Shown here in pieces: positions 45,597 through 57,334 of a DNA stretch of 64,000 nucleotides (within the stretch, counting starts at the first letter, position 1; each line of letters begins with the position of its first letter). The position numbers and the translations under genes are program-made. Under the pieces are notes generated by a model that saw only the letters and a program-made list of their open reading frames with translations, made no database searches and was not told the DNA's origin. This stretch comes from Rhypophila decipiens (taxonomy: Eukaryota > Ascomycota > Sordariomycetes > Sordariales > Naviculisporaceae): assembly GCA_033297075.1 (NCBI GenBank), contig MU858200.1, positions 1-64,000 on the forward strand, in the 5' to 3' direction.

Positions 45597-45739
45597 TGTG
45601 ACGATTGTATGCAGAACAACCACTGTATACGTCGTCAGACAAACTATACATACCAATACTAGTAGCGGTTCTTCCGTTCTAGTATCGTGCTCTTTTGAGG
45701 GCTTGTGGCACAATGGTTTGGTATGTCGCTGTCGTTACA
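45597..45739 (+). mobile_element. LTR-like element related to 45321-45483, 143 bp
   Basis: Starts TGTGACGATTGTATG and ends CTGTCGTTACA. It shares GAACAACCAC and ACTATACATACC with the previous element and again has a stem (ATACTAG/CTAGTAT) after the TATA-like site. Flanking bases CTAGA and ATAGA match at four of five positions. Confidence 0.6.
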
Positions 45740-46086
45740 ATAGAGAACTAGGCTAATTCTATATTAAATAAGAATAAGTTAGGACTTAGAAGAAATACCT
45801 AATATAAATATACTTATAATATATAAGTTAATTAACTATATAAACTTTCTTAACTTTATTAGCTTAATACTATAGTTTTCTACTCTTATAGAGTAAATAT
45901 AAGTATTTCTAGTATTATAAACTTATTAATAAAGCTATATATAGTTAAAGCAAGCTAGTTATTAGTAGTCTAGATAATATTAATAATGTTGATATTTAAT
46001 AGTAGTGGTGGTAGTGGTGTATATAGACGATTTTATAGGCGGTGTATTTGAATTATTACTACATTAGCACAAACGTAAGGGTGTGG

Positions 46087-47784
46087 TACCATATGCGTTA
46101 GGAACAAGGCGAAGCCAAGCTTTGCTAGGAGCCTCGGCATCCACAATTTTGGCATGGCGATAATGACGGATGAATGTCTGAGGCTCTGAGCCGGGTGAGC
46201 CCACCAACCGCTGCATCGGCTGGGAAGGGGTACAAAAACGGCTGCCAGATGTTGATACTTGTGCATGCGGCTCAAGCTGAGCTCGGAATTTTGACAGGAT
46301 GACCTGACCTTTTGACCGATACCAGCTCTGTATTTTTCTTTTCGTTTCATTTCTATTTCAAACAAGGTGGAAGGGTCGGTCCTGTCAGAATCCGTAGTAA
46401 GAAGTTAATCCTCCTCGCGACTTCGGGTCGATGTTTTCCGTCGTTAAATTTGTCAGCGTCCCTCCGCTGTGGGTTGACTCAGTAAGGCAATGACTACCGG
46501 TACACCTGCATGAGCTGGTTTCCCCGTTCAATTACACGGTCAGCATTCCGCACTTTGTTTCCACGCCTCACGTTAATCCGTCCAAAATTAACTGCCTCGG
46601 CTTCCATATGGCGCAGGAACTCGCCGTCCTTTTTTCTCTATTCCCCGAATCAAAGAGCTGGTTCGGGTAGTGTCTCCAAGCAAGTGATGGGGGATGAGTA
46701 ATCCCGCCTGCCGCCCCCAAAGAGCGACAGGAAAATGCAAAGTCAACTCGACATGGGTGATCCTACATCATCGGTTTTTGCTACCCCACCCGCTCCACAG
46801 CAAGTTTCGCCATTCTAGCTCTCGATGGGCCGTTTCGACCCTTTTCGCGGTCCACCGTGAGAACTCGGGTTATTGTTGGTGGCCGCTTGCGATTGATTCT
46901 CTCATGAGATGTCCTACGGAGTAAAAGAGAGAAATTATATGTTGGAAGAGCACCCTCGGCTTAAAGATTCCATGTTGGCGGCTCAGCTGGAGCTTATGAG
47001 ATCATAGCTAAACGGCGGGCTTCCGCCGGGATTTCAGTACGGGTCCCGCCTCTGCATACGCAGTAACGTCCACCCGGCGAGGACATGCTTAATTCCGGAG
47101 GCCAAGAAAGATGCCGATTTCCCATGCCATCCAGGCAATGCCATGCCAATCCACAGTCAAGTCCACGCATGGAGCTAGGCCTCTCCGAACCCAACACTGC
47201 TAGGAGTACCTCGAATTAACTCGATGGTAGTGGTACCACCATATTATGCCGATGTGATACATTGCTGATTACAAGTCCCGTCGGCCTCCGTCTCCATCGA
47301 TCTTCTTTACGGGTGCTCCGTTCTTCTTGATCTTTCTTCGATCCTCCCTGTAAATTTTCTTTTAGTCCCCTCCAGCCAAGACAAGGATCACCAGGTTCGT
47401 GGACGTCATTATCATCCCTGATAAGATCGTGTTTATTTTTTTATAGAAAGGGGCAAGGAGTCAAGTTACAAATATACAAACATTGCCCCTCCTGCCCTTT
47501 AAAACATCTCCCGCCCGTTCGTTCCTTCTACTTGGACATACCCTGCTATCTTTTGTTTATATACACGGATACGATACTCGCTGGGTCCTTCTACCTCTAC
47601 CCAACAACCGTTCCTTTCTTACCCCCCTGGTTCGCCTCAAGTAGTGTATACTCAGGGCAGCCAACATCGGACGTTTATATCTTTCCCGGGGCTGTTTCGA
47701 TTTGCGAAATCGGCCTGCTCAAAGAAGAGCGCAACCAAACAATATCAACCACCGACACTGGCCAGAAACACATCCATCGGCGCC
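46087..47784. other. Intergenic, no gene seen
   Basis: 1.7 kb between the transposon block and the MFS gene. Base composition returns to normal at about 46080. The last 300 bp are pyrimidine-rich, as is usual for the leader and promoter of fungal genes. One motif TACGGAGTA at about 46915. Confidence 0.5.
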
Positions 47785-49774
47785 ATGGGCTTAGACGAGG
47801 TGGATCGAGAGCTCGAAAGAGCCGAACAAGATGCGTCCCCTCATGGGCGGCCGTTTCACGGTCGACGTAGCGAGGAGATCGAGCGGGTCATCTCGGCGTC
47901 TTCAGTGTCGACATCGTCCTCGGAGGGCGCGCCGTCGCGGAGAGGCCTCGGCATGAGCAGGATATCCACACAGCGCGACCTCGAGCGCCATCCCACCGAG
48001 CTCAGTCGCATCCACACTCAGAGAAGCCAGCACAGCAGCACCGTCGGGAGGGGCCCCAAGAGCCGAGAGTCCAGGAAGCCGCTGCCCGAGTTCGGTGCCG
48101 GAAAGCCATACCCGCCTCTCTTACCAGACCAGGAAGAATACGTGGTGGAGTTTGACGGTCCCGATGATCCCTTGCACGCGCAAAACTGGCCGCTGAAAAA
48201 GAAACTCCTCACGGCCGCCGTGTTGGGCTTCACAACCATGACATCGGCCTTTGGATCCAGTATCTTCTCAGCCGCGACCCGGATCATCGCCCGCGAGTAC
48301 AACGTCTCCATAACAGTAGGCGTCCTCGGCGTCTCGTTATACGTCCTGGGTTTCGCCTTCGGGCCGACCCTCTGGGCTCCGTTATCTGAGCTGAAAGGGC
48401 GCAGACTGCCCCTAGTCCTGGCAACCTTTGGATTCTCCATATTCAACATCGCCAACGCGACAGCCAAGGACCTCCAGACAATCCTCATCACGCGCTTCTT
48501 CGCCGGCTTCTTCGGAGCCTGCCCTCTAGCAGTCGTCGCGGCCGTTTTCTCCGACATGTTCGACAACCGAACCCGAGGAATAGCCATCACCGTATTCTCC
48601 ATGACCGTCTTCACGGGACCCCTCCTGGCCCCGTTTATCGGTGGCTTCATCGTGGAATCACACCTAGGCTGGCGGTGGACCTCGTACATCGTGTCCATCA
48701 TGGGCTTCCTCTCGTTCGGCCTCTGCCTGCTCTTCCTCGAGGAGACCTACCCGCCCGTCATCCTCGTAGCGAAGGCGTCAGAGCTGCGCCGCCGCACGCT
48801 GAACTGGGGCATCCACGCCAAGCAGGAGGAAATCGAGGTGGACTTTAGGGAACTCGTCAGCAAGAACTTTTCCCGTCCCATGAGGATGTTATTCGGCGAG
48901 CCAATCATTGCCTCCTTGTCGGTATACATGGCCTTCATCTATGGGCTGTTGTATCTCTTCTTGACGGCGTATCCCATGGTGTTCCAGGGCGTGTACGGCT
49001 GGTCGGCCGGCGTTTCCGGTCTTGCCTTCTTTGGCATGATAACGGGCCAGATCATCGCCGGGATCACTGTTCTGATGCAGCAGCCTTGGTACCAGCGCAA
49101 GCTGGCCGCCAACAATGGGATGCCGATCCCCGAGTGGCGTCTTCCCAGCGTTATTGCTGGCGGAGCGTCCTTCGCCGCCGGTTTGTTTTGGTTCGGATGG
49201 GGAGGCTACCGGGCTGATGTGCACTGGATCGTGCCTGTGCTCTCGGGCTTGCTGTCGGGCTTCGGTCTGCTCTCCATCTTTTTGCAGGCGCTGAATTATC
49301 TCGTTGATTCTTATCTCATGTTGTAAGTTCTCTCGCCTTTTCACTCATCGCCGTGGCTCATTGAGTAGTAATACTTGTACTAACAATCTTTTCTTATATA
49401 GCGCCGCCTCAGCCATCGCAGGAAATACCTTCCTCCGCTCCCTCGCCGGCGCGGGGTTCCCGCTCTTCTCGACATATATGTACGACGCCATGGGCATCCA
49501 ATGGGCCTCGACCTTGCTCGGCTGTGTCGCCGCAGCGTTGGTCCCTATCCCCGTGTTGTTTTATCTTTACGGTCATAAGCTGCGCGCGAAGAGCACGTTT
49601 GCGCCTACCCCGCCATCGATGATGCCAGGTGGAGCAGCTGACGAGGTCGCCGGGCTCGAGAAGGAGGAGAGTACAAGTGGTGGAAGTGGAAGTGGAAATG
49701 TCGGCAACGGTGTTGCTTCTGCTGGTGCTTCGGGCGGGTATATACCGCGCAAGACTGAGGATTCCAAGGTGTAG
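47785..49774 (+). CDS. MFS multidrug/polyamine-type exporter (DHA1), 636 aa
   Basis: Two exons, 47785-49322 (donor GTAAGT) and 49402-49774 (acceptor ATATAG), total 1911 bases. A 130-residue Ser/Arg-rich cytoplasmic N-terminus is followed by DDPLHAQNWPLKKK, the usual entry sequence of DHA1 carriers, and 12 membrane helices. Motifs include ELKGRRLPL in loop 2-3, RFFAGFFGACPLAVV in helix 4 and the antiporter-type segment TGPLLAPFIGGFI in helix 5. The C-terminal tail is Gly/Ser-rich. Relatives (Tpo1/Flu1 type) export polyamines, azoles and other toxic compounds by proton antiport at the plasma membrane. The ATG at 47785 is chosen because the sequence before it lacks coding character, although the frame is open to about 47640. 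Confidence 0.92.
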
Positions 49775-50425
49775 TGCTATGGATCTGGTCAGCATGTTTG
49801 GATGATATCTTATGATATCTTGTTGATGTATGTGTTCTTGTGGGATCGAGTGAGATAGGGGGTGGTCGCGGTGGCGCGTCGAGTGGTTGCTTTGATTGAT
49901 TGTCTTTTCTGTTGGTTTATTCCGTACTAATACCCCTTTTTTTATTGTTTCATAGTTGTAATGTATAAAGCGTACTTCCCCTTGGGGGGCAGAAAATAAT
50001 AACATTGCAGTTCTTTTAATGCACTAGTGAGTTTAACGGCTTCCCGGGCCAGTATCTTGACAATAGCTTTCTCTTTCTTCATTCCAACTATGGGATGGCG
50101 TTGCTTCCCGTCTTTATCTCAAACGGAGGGAGTGGAAATCGAGATGACATGCCTGTATCAGAAATCGTAGACCGGATCATATGATAGACCGGATAGCAAA
50201 CCATGGAGGTAAGTAAAGCCGTTCAGATTCCCCCCCTCTCATCTACACCTTGTAGCAGAAACATACATCCCATCCCCGGTGCAGAAGGTTGAATCTAGAA
50301 TAGACAAGGGAATTCCACCACCTCCTTCATGTGCAAAAGAATTTATCTGCTTTATCAAGCAGTCAAGCCAAAATAGCAAGAGCTTTAAACTACCTTGCCA
50401 GCCTCCGCGCCTCTTTCTAACAAAC
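49775..50425. other. 3' flank and intergenic DNA, no gene seen
   Basis: Downstream region of the MFS gene; only short frames. Confidence 0.5.
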
Positions 50426-51112
50426 CTACATATAAAACAATAGACCAAAAAGCATCCAATAACCCAGCACCTGACCATTTACCATGAGACGACAAAGATG
50501 CAAAACACAGTTTAGAACAAACAGATCAGATAAATTCGCTTCTTTTATGTCCATTATAAACCAATGTGACTTTGCATGACCCATCCCAGGAATTGTGTAC
50601 AGCCCGTCCGATCCCATCCAACATCCAAAAACCAGGTCATGACTGGATATCATCGTAACGAAAACAAAAAAAAACGAACTACCCACAAAAGGCAATATGC
50701 CAACAAAGAATGAAAAGAAGTATACAGTATCCGACAAGTACTTCTGTAGTCGAACCGATATCCATATCTCTCCGCTCTCCGCTCTCCGCAAAATCCAATA
50801 CTCATGCGAAGTTATCATATATCCAAAAAAAAAAGGCCTGAAGATGAGGCTTGCTCGAATCCATGCAGGTAGAATTATTCTACTTCTTGGCGCTGTGGTC
50901 TGTATATCACGCTGGTCGTCTTGACCGACTTGCATATCTGCAAGTCTCCCAGAGGATTTGTCCCGGCGTTTGGCCGACTGCGACCGGCGATCTGATAGGC
51001 GAGGACCGTTCAGAAACTGGTCTCGATCCATCATCCGTTCCGATGCTGCTCGTTGAGACGCCGGCAAGAGAATTCTCGGCTCGAATGGTTTTTGCTCTGC
51101 CGGATCCGCCAT
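50426..51112 (-). CDS. Questionable open frame, 228 aa
   Basis: An uninterrupted minus-strand frame from a true ATG at 51112. The first 75 residues are charged and look coding-like (PRILLPASQRAASE, RRSQSAKRRDKSSGRLAD); the remainder is hydrophobic and resembles translated 3' UTR. I recognise no family. It could be a small real gene with a missed intron, or chance. It lies 300 bp downstream of the LisH/WD40 gene on the same strand. Confidence 0.3.
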   Translation of the reverse strand: MADPAEQKPFEPRILLPASQRAASERMMDRDQFLNGPRLSDRRSQSAKRRDKSSGRLADMQVGQDDQRDIQTTAPRSRIILPAWIRASLIFRPFFFGYMITSHEYWILRRAESGEIWISVRLQKYLSDTVYFFSFFVGILPFVGSSFFFVFVTMISSHDLVFGCWMGSDGLYTIPGMGHAKSHWFIMDIKEANLSDLFVLNCVLHLCRLMVNGQVLGYWMLFGLLFYM

Positions 51113-51410
51113 CTTTTGCGTATCCCTCCGACGGGGCTGACTTCCGAAGGACGGAATCGAAGCGGGTCTAGTCGACGTGGCCGGAGTTCGGAATGTCCCA
51201 GACTATCAAGTTCATGCCTGCTGGTCATCCGGGGCCATACTACATGCCAAACGTAGTCAAGGGTCGCACCCTGTCCCTTACTCTTGCAGACCTAGCGGCT
51301 TTTTGTGCGTCATTGGTGGTTTGGAAGCTGCACAAGCCTCGCGCCTGACGGGAGCTTGTTGCGAGCCAGTTAGATCGATGCCTTGAGGAGCTGCGTATAC
51401 CTTATCGCGA

Positions 51411-53776
51411 CTAACGGAAATTGATGACAGCCAGCTGTAGAATGGTTAGCCTTGCAAAAGAGAATCTCACCAATGTAAAATACTAACTCGACCGTTGGCC
51501 CCATACACCAGTTTCTGTCCCTCAGAGTTCCATCCCAAGCACGGGATGAACTCTTCCTCCGTCTCAGTATTCGCCTTCGGACTTTGCCAGCCGGGGTGCG
51601 GCACCCGACTCCAGCTTGCTCGCGGTATTTGATGCTCGCCAACCTTCCATATCAAGATCTTGTCGCTAGTGGCGGCGGCGATAAAGGCGCCGTCTGGTGT
51701 CATCGACAGACCCAGGATCGGCACTGATAATGTCATCGAGTACAGTGGCTTGTTTTCCATGTTGCGGATATTCCAAACGCTGATGACCCCATCCTCGCCG
51801 CCAGATGCTAGTAGCCTCTCATCCTCTTGCGGCCCATTTTTCAACGGCTGCCACTGCAGGGCGTGGATCAAACCGTCATGCGCCACAATGGAGCGACGAT
51901 TCCCCGACTCATCCCATAACTATCATAACATAATATTAGCATCATTCCTCAGCACCGCCCCTATATCCTGAGTCACTCACGTCGATTATGCCTTTATCGC
52001 TAGTAGTCGCGACCAGTTTTGTATGCCAATCGAATTGCACCTGGCCGAAGGCATCGTTCTTTCCAGTCTGAAATTCCCTGCCGTTTACTATACGGATCTC
52101 TGTCCACTGGAGACCAACGAGGCAATCACCACCACACAGGATAAACTCCGTGTCGCTGATCCAAGACACATCTAAGGGGTCATTTCCAAGGTCGTGGTCG
52201 GCAAGGAAATGCGATACAGAGTTTGCCATCGATGAAGAGAATATCGTGATCAACGTGCCGCCGTTCTCTGGGCTAATCCCCAGTATCAGGTCGTTGTTGG
52301 GGCTCCAGCGCAACTTGATGACAGGGGGCTCGACCCCGTCGAAGCGGTGGAGGTTGGTGCCGTCGAGGGCGCAGACGCAGATGCGAGCTTTATTGTCAAC
52401 CTCGACGGCAAGCGCAAGAGCATCGCCGCTCCAGTTCCAGGCCAAAGCCTGAACAGTTGCGTTTCTTGGGACTTCATCCTCAAGCAGATTTTTGAATGGG
52501 CGGGTGGCGCCGTCCACGTGATCCAGCATGCCTGGGCTGTCTTGAGGGCGGGACCCACGCGAGACGGTCCAAACGCGGGCTAGCGCATCGGTTCCAGCAG
52601 CCGCCAAGATTGACGGGTCTTTGGGGTTCCACTCGCAGTGCAGCACGATAGGGTTTTCGTTAGTTCGCGTTGGCGACAGAGCTGAGGACTCAGAATCAAC
52701 GCCACCCAGCTGCAGAAAGACGGTTTCTTGCGTGAGCTCGTGGACTTTGTCGACCTGCGTGCCTTGTTCGGGGCCTTCGGTATGTGGTGTTGGAGAGACA
52801 TCTTGCTCTTCGCCTTCCAAGGGCGAGGGATATGCGTGATTGTCTGCCGCATGGTCAATGTCCATTGGGGTCGTGGCTGAATCCGCCCCATTCTCAAAGC
52901 CGTTGCTCAGTCTTTGCCGTTTGTTAGCGGGCGATCCATTGGGCAATCCGTGATGCTGACTCTCCATCGGCCGCTTTCGTGATGAAGCCTCGTGAAACCC
53001 CTCAGGCTCAGCATCCGACTCGTCCTCATCGTCATCGTCCATATCATGGTCCTTGGTGACCGGCTCGAATTTTAGCGGCCCAAAGACGCCCTGTGCCATC
53101 GCCTCGGCCGTTGCCGGCACATCTTGAGGCACCTGCAAAGCGCCGTCAGCAAGCCCCCCGGCAATGCGACCCCTCGGTCAAGCAGCCAACAAACCAATGT
53201 TGAAGGAAAAATAAGCATGAAATAAAGCCACGGTCAAAAGAAGTCGGTCGGAAAGAAGACCTGTCGGTAAGGAGGTTTAGAAAAACGAGACCCTTTCGCA
53301 TACCTGTTGTGACAAAGAATGTCGCCTCTCATACTCTTCATAGATGAGTCCCTTATTCAAGAGTGACACGAGGGCGTAAACATTGACATGTTGTGCAAAA
53401 TCGAAATGTTTATGAGGTGCTTGAATCCTCCACTCCTTCTGGAGTTTTGCGGCAGTTTCTCGATAGTCTGGACATTGGGGCGAAAGTAGACAGGAGGTCA
53501 CGGTTAGCCTTCAAGAGGTCATACAAACGAGCAGCCTCCGAGCGCACATGGCAGTAGGGGAGGGGTTAGAATTGGATGAGATAGCGACATACTTGATTCG
53601 AGTAAATATCTGTATTTTTCGAACACGTTTTGCCCAACGTTAGCGGCAAAGAGTGAAAATGAAAAGCAATACCCCAAAAGTACTTTGGGCGTGGTGCACA
53701 AATCGGCGCCGGAACACACAAAAACTCACCTCCAAACGAGAAAGTTGACCCGGTCCGTGTCGAGTAGTTCTTTCAT
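51411..53776 (-). CDS. LisH/WD40 corepressor subunit, TBL1/Sif2-like, 611 aa
   Basis: Six exons on the minus strand: 53776-53730, 53609-53593 (17 bp), 53467-53304, 53132-51981, 51919-51488 and 51434-51411 (8 codons with stop), total 1836 bases. The N-terminus is a LisH domain (TDRVNFLVWRYLLESNYRETA), used for oligomerisation and corepressor contact. An acidic, Lys-rich linker containing PANKRQR, a possible nuclear signal, leads to eight WD40 repeats (from NPIVLHCEWNPKDPSILAAAG to the short last exon LAVINFR). The family includes mammalian TBL1/TBLR1 and yeast Sif2 of the Set3C histone deacetylase complex, so the protein probably acts in the nucleus as a repressor scaffold. The junctions restore the LisH helix and the WD repeat IIDLWDESG, supporting the tiny exons. 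Confidence 0.92.
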
Positions 53777-56097
53777 TGTCGATGCACGGTTATCGGTAAT
53801 GTGAGGAAGCGACGAGATTTGATTCTAGAAATACGATGTTTCCGGATATTCAGCGCGTGGGCGCGGGCCGTGGTAACTCGGTCGTGAGGTTAGGTTTTGA
53901 GGGATAAGGTTGATGCTGTTGACGTTTGTTGATTGAGGGCAACATTGAAATGGGAAAAGATTTGAGCGGTTGAGGGTGAGGCAGTACCTCCGGGATTGAG
54001 CTACTAGCAGCCTGGCATTGGGTAGGTGGCCCGTCCAGGGTATTGTGTGTGGGTGTGGGTGTGGGTTGCGCTAGCTGGGGAAGGCGACCTGGACTCCTGG
54101 AGCCACCAAGAAAAGGTCCCAAGGTTTTTCTTCCAGCATGGGTTTAAAGACACCAGTAACGACTACGGGAAGGAGCCACCACGGCCAGAACAGGGCCCCG
54201 CATTCGATTTGGGGTACGGATACCAAAACGATGAAAGGTCGTGCTTCATCAGTCCGATTCTAGCGGCAAGTACAGATTGTATGCGCGACACACATCAAAG
54301 ATACTTGACTTTACATGTACATGTACATACACCTGTACACAACCATCATCACCCCAGTCAGCGCTCCACACACCACACACACCACGCACCCGCACTTTCC
54401 AGGCTGGACGTAACCCGTAGCGCCCAGGCACACCCACGCCTTGGGACGTTCGGCCAGTTTCAATTTTCAGGTCGGTCGGGATTTTGTTTGGACGGATGAA
54501 AGAGGGACGGCTCTCGTCATCAGGATTTCACAGATCGTTTCTCTCACCCATCCAAGGAACAGCGGCACCCACATCGCAGCGCACAAAGCATCAGGTCGCA
54601 GTTCTTGTGCGCCGTTACGGATACATAATGCTAGGTAAATATCGCGACCCACATGGGATCCGCATGTAACCTCAGGCCGGTATTGAAGGAGAGGAAGAAA
54701 CCTGTTCTTTGTTAAGGGTTTCGGGTTCTCATTTCAAGTTGATTATCGTGTAGAGAACTCCTCAAGGTTTTGATTATATGAACATATTAATATCAAGTGC
54801 TATGAAATATGAACAGCCTGAATCTCGTCTCGTTCATCACCAGGGGTTCGGTGGGATCGCAACACAATGAACATAATGACTGAAAGGTTGGGATTAAATC
54901 ACCGGGCCGTTCCTGATTGTACTACAGACCGGCGCAGATTATATCACGTAACATATACCGTAAATACTTGTCACGTATGGTATGGTTCAGCATTTCTCCG
55001 CGCTAAGAGTTTGGATTTTATGATACAACACACCATCCGGATTGGTGTTCGTGATGTGGCGGAACGGAACAAGGGAAGATGAGATTTGTTTCAGTATCAG
55101 ACGGATGAGCAGATGCATTGCAACAATCATCCCCCATTTGTTAATTGAGGAAATGCTTCAGCCGAACCGAATTGGACCTTTGCTCACTACCGTAGCCACC
55201 ATCACTTTGATCATTTCTGCGAGTGACCCATCTCAAAAAGGCTTGCTGGCTCCGCAAAGGATGGGAGAGGAGAGCGGGGGCGCGAGAGAGGATTGGCTAA
55301 CCATCCTTTTTTTCTCATCCTCCTGCAGACTGATCGTCAAGCTGGCCGTTGTAATTTTGACCGAAATGCCACGCATCGACCAAGACCTATCTGATATCTG
55401 CCCTTTTTGTCCCGTCTTGAGATTCCCAAATGTCTGCCACGCACCGAGAAAGCTTCCTATCCGGGTGTCGTTAGATTTCCTGTCTGGGTGGTGCTTGATG
55501 ACAGAGACCGGGCTTTCTCCGCATATCCGTGTTTTCCAAGATACTGTCCGGCCAGCCGTGTGGGTCCACCCCGGTCTGCCGACCTTGGTAAGCAACTAAG
55601 AACTTCCATCAGTCCCAAAGATCGAAGTTGGACTGATTATTCCGTATAGACAGCTAGACACACGCGCACAAGAACGTGAAAGGCGATGTCGAATTGAAAT
55701 ATTATCAGATGCCGGGTTCAACGGAGACACGACATGTCCGATCCGGTGAGAAAACATCGGTACGCTGCAAGTCAGCCACTGGGCCGGTTCGCCGGTTGCC
55801 TGGTTCATGAACTGAGTCTGTGCATCAGGGTCTTGAGGTTTTATGAAAGCGGAACTAGCCGGCGCTGGGCGCTTTCTTGTATTACGTACAGATTACCGTA
55901 CGGATCCATAGAAACCTGGAAACTGTGTAGCGTACGGGGTACGGGTTACTCCGTGCAGTACTTCGTATTATCCCTAACAACAAAAAAGTGAACAACAAAA
56001 GTAACCACCTGTCCAACCACTCGAGGCAGGACCAGGACCTCATCCAAGTTAGTCGACATATTGACAATAAAGCCATCCGAAGCCGACGCAATAGAAA
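53777..56097. other. 2.3-kb region without a supportable gene
   Basis: Promoter of the LisH/WD40 gene at the left and of the TMEM115-like gene at the right. A CA-rich microsatellite-like tract lies at 54350-54400 and a tacatgtacatgtaca palindrome at about 54315. Open frames are short and overlapping. Confidence 0.5.
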
Positions 56098-57334
56098 ATG
56101 CCGCCACGTATAAACATTCCGCCCGTCAGCCGGGTGTTGCTCATCACGTTGGGTCTCCAGTCACTCCTGAGCGCCGCCATCCGTTATCGCCAATGGACCG
56201 CCAACTCTGAGATCGTCATCCCGTACCTCAACCTCATACCCCAGCTCTCCCTCGTCTACCCGTGGACGTTCCTGACGACGACACTGGTCGAGAGCAATGT
56301 CTTCACATTTTCTATCGCCTGCCTCACCCTCTACCATGGCGGCCGATACCTCGAGCGCGCCTGGTCATCCAGAGAATTCGCAAAGTTTCTACTCGTTGTC
56401 GCATTGATACCCAACACGCTCTGCTTTGCCACCATGGTTATATTCTTTACGTTTACTCGCGACGAGAGGTGGACGTATGTCTGGTTCTGACCATTCCTTG
56501 ATAGTTCGCAGGCACTGACAATGTTTGAACAGGTTGACATCAATCGGCGGCACCATCCCGCTCCAGATCTCCTTCCTCGTCGCCTTCAGCCAGCTAGTCC
56601 CCGCCCACACGGTGACGCTCTTCCGGGGCATCCTGTCATTGCGCGTGCCCCGGTTCCCGCTTCTCTACGTGGGCCTTGTACTTCTCCTCTCGCTGACCCC
56701 GATGCTTACCGCCGCCTCCTTCCTCCTCTCCGTCTACGGCCTCGTCACGAGCTGGACCTACCTGCGCTTCTATAAACCCGTGTTCCCAGACCTTATGGAC
56801 CCATCCACCGCCAACCAGGCAAGCTCTCTCCGCGGCGATGCTTCCGAGACTTTTGCCTTTGCCGAGTTCTTCCCCGGTCCCGTGAGACCCTTCGTCGCTG
56901 CCGTGTCAGACCAAATCTTCGACATCCTCGTCGCCATGCGCGTATGTACCCCATTCAGTGCGGCTGCTGCGAGGGGTGGTGACGGATACCATCACCACGG
57001 GGGACATCATCATGGGGCGCATAGAGGCGCTGGCGCACCGGGGAGCGCCAGGGCTGAGGCTGAGAGGAGGAGGGCACTCGCGCTCAAGGCACTCGATCAG
57101 AGGTTACATGCGGCTACGGCGAATGCGGCTTCAAGATCTACTGCTGCCCCCACTCCGTCGGCTGCTGCAGCTTCTGCGCCGGCTGCCACTGGACCCACGG
57201 TGCAGACACAGCCATCGGCTGGTGGTCAGAAGGCTATGACGACGCCGGCTGCTGCCACATCCGCTGCGCCTAGTGGGCTACTAGGGGAGACAAACTATAA
57301 TCCTGATGGAGAGGGTGAAGGCGGCAGGAGCTGA
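56098..57334 (+). CDS. TMEM115/rhomboid-like membrane protein (DUF1751), 392 aa
   Basis: Two exons, 56098-56474 (donor GTATGT) and 56533-57334 (acceptor GAACAG), total 1179 bases. The N-terminal 240 residues hold about six hydrophobic helices in a rhomboid-like arrangement (LTTTLVESNVF and HGGRYLERAWSSREFAKF are the conserved parts), without the Ser-His catalytic pair expected of an active rhomboid protease. The later block YLRFYKPVFPDLMDP is typical of the family. A cytoplasmic tail follows with a His-rich stretch (YHHHGGHHHGAHRG) and Ala/Thr/Pro low complexity. Human TMEM115 is a Golgi protein involved in retrograde transport and glycosylation; the same location is inferred here. Confidence 0.92.

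Larger units (their letters stand above)
40458..46086. mobile_element. RIP-degraded DNA element with about 110-bp terminal inverted repeats
   Basis: Left end 40458 (CCACACCTTTATGTTTGT) and right end 46086 in reverse complement (CCACACCCTTACGTTTGT) are similar for at least 110 bp, including the perfect word AAATACACCGCCTATAAAA and a CTACTACC-rich tract. Most differences are C/T or G/A. The interior is extremely AT-rich with almost no open frame, as expected after repeat-induced point mutation. No transposase can be recognised and the target duplication was not resolved. It contains the nested insertions listed below. Confidence 0.75.

Noticed and set aside
48018..48701. Minus-strand frame of 227 codons
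   Set aside because: Antisense to the membrane helices of the MFS exporter.
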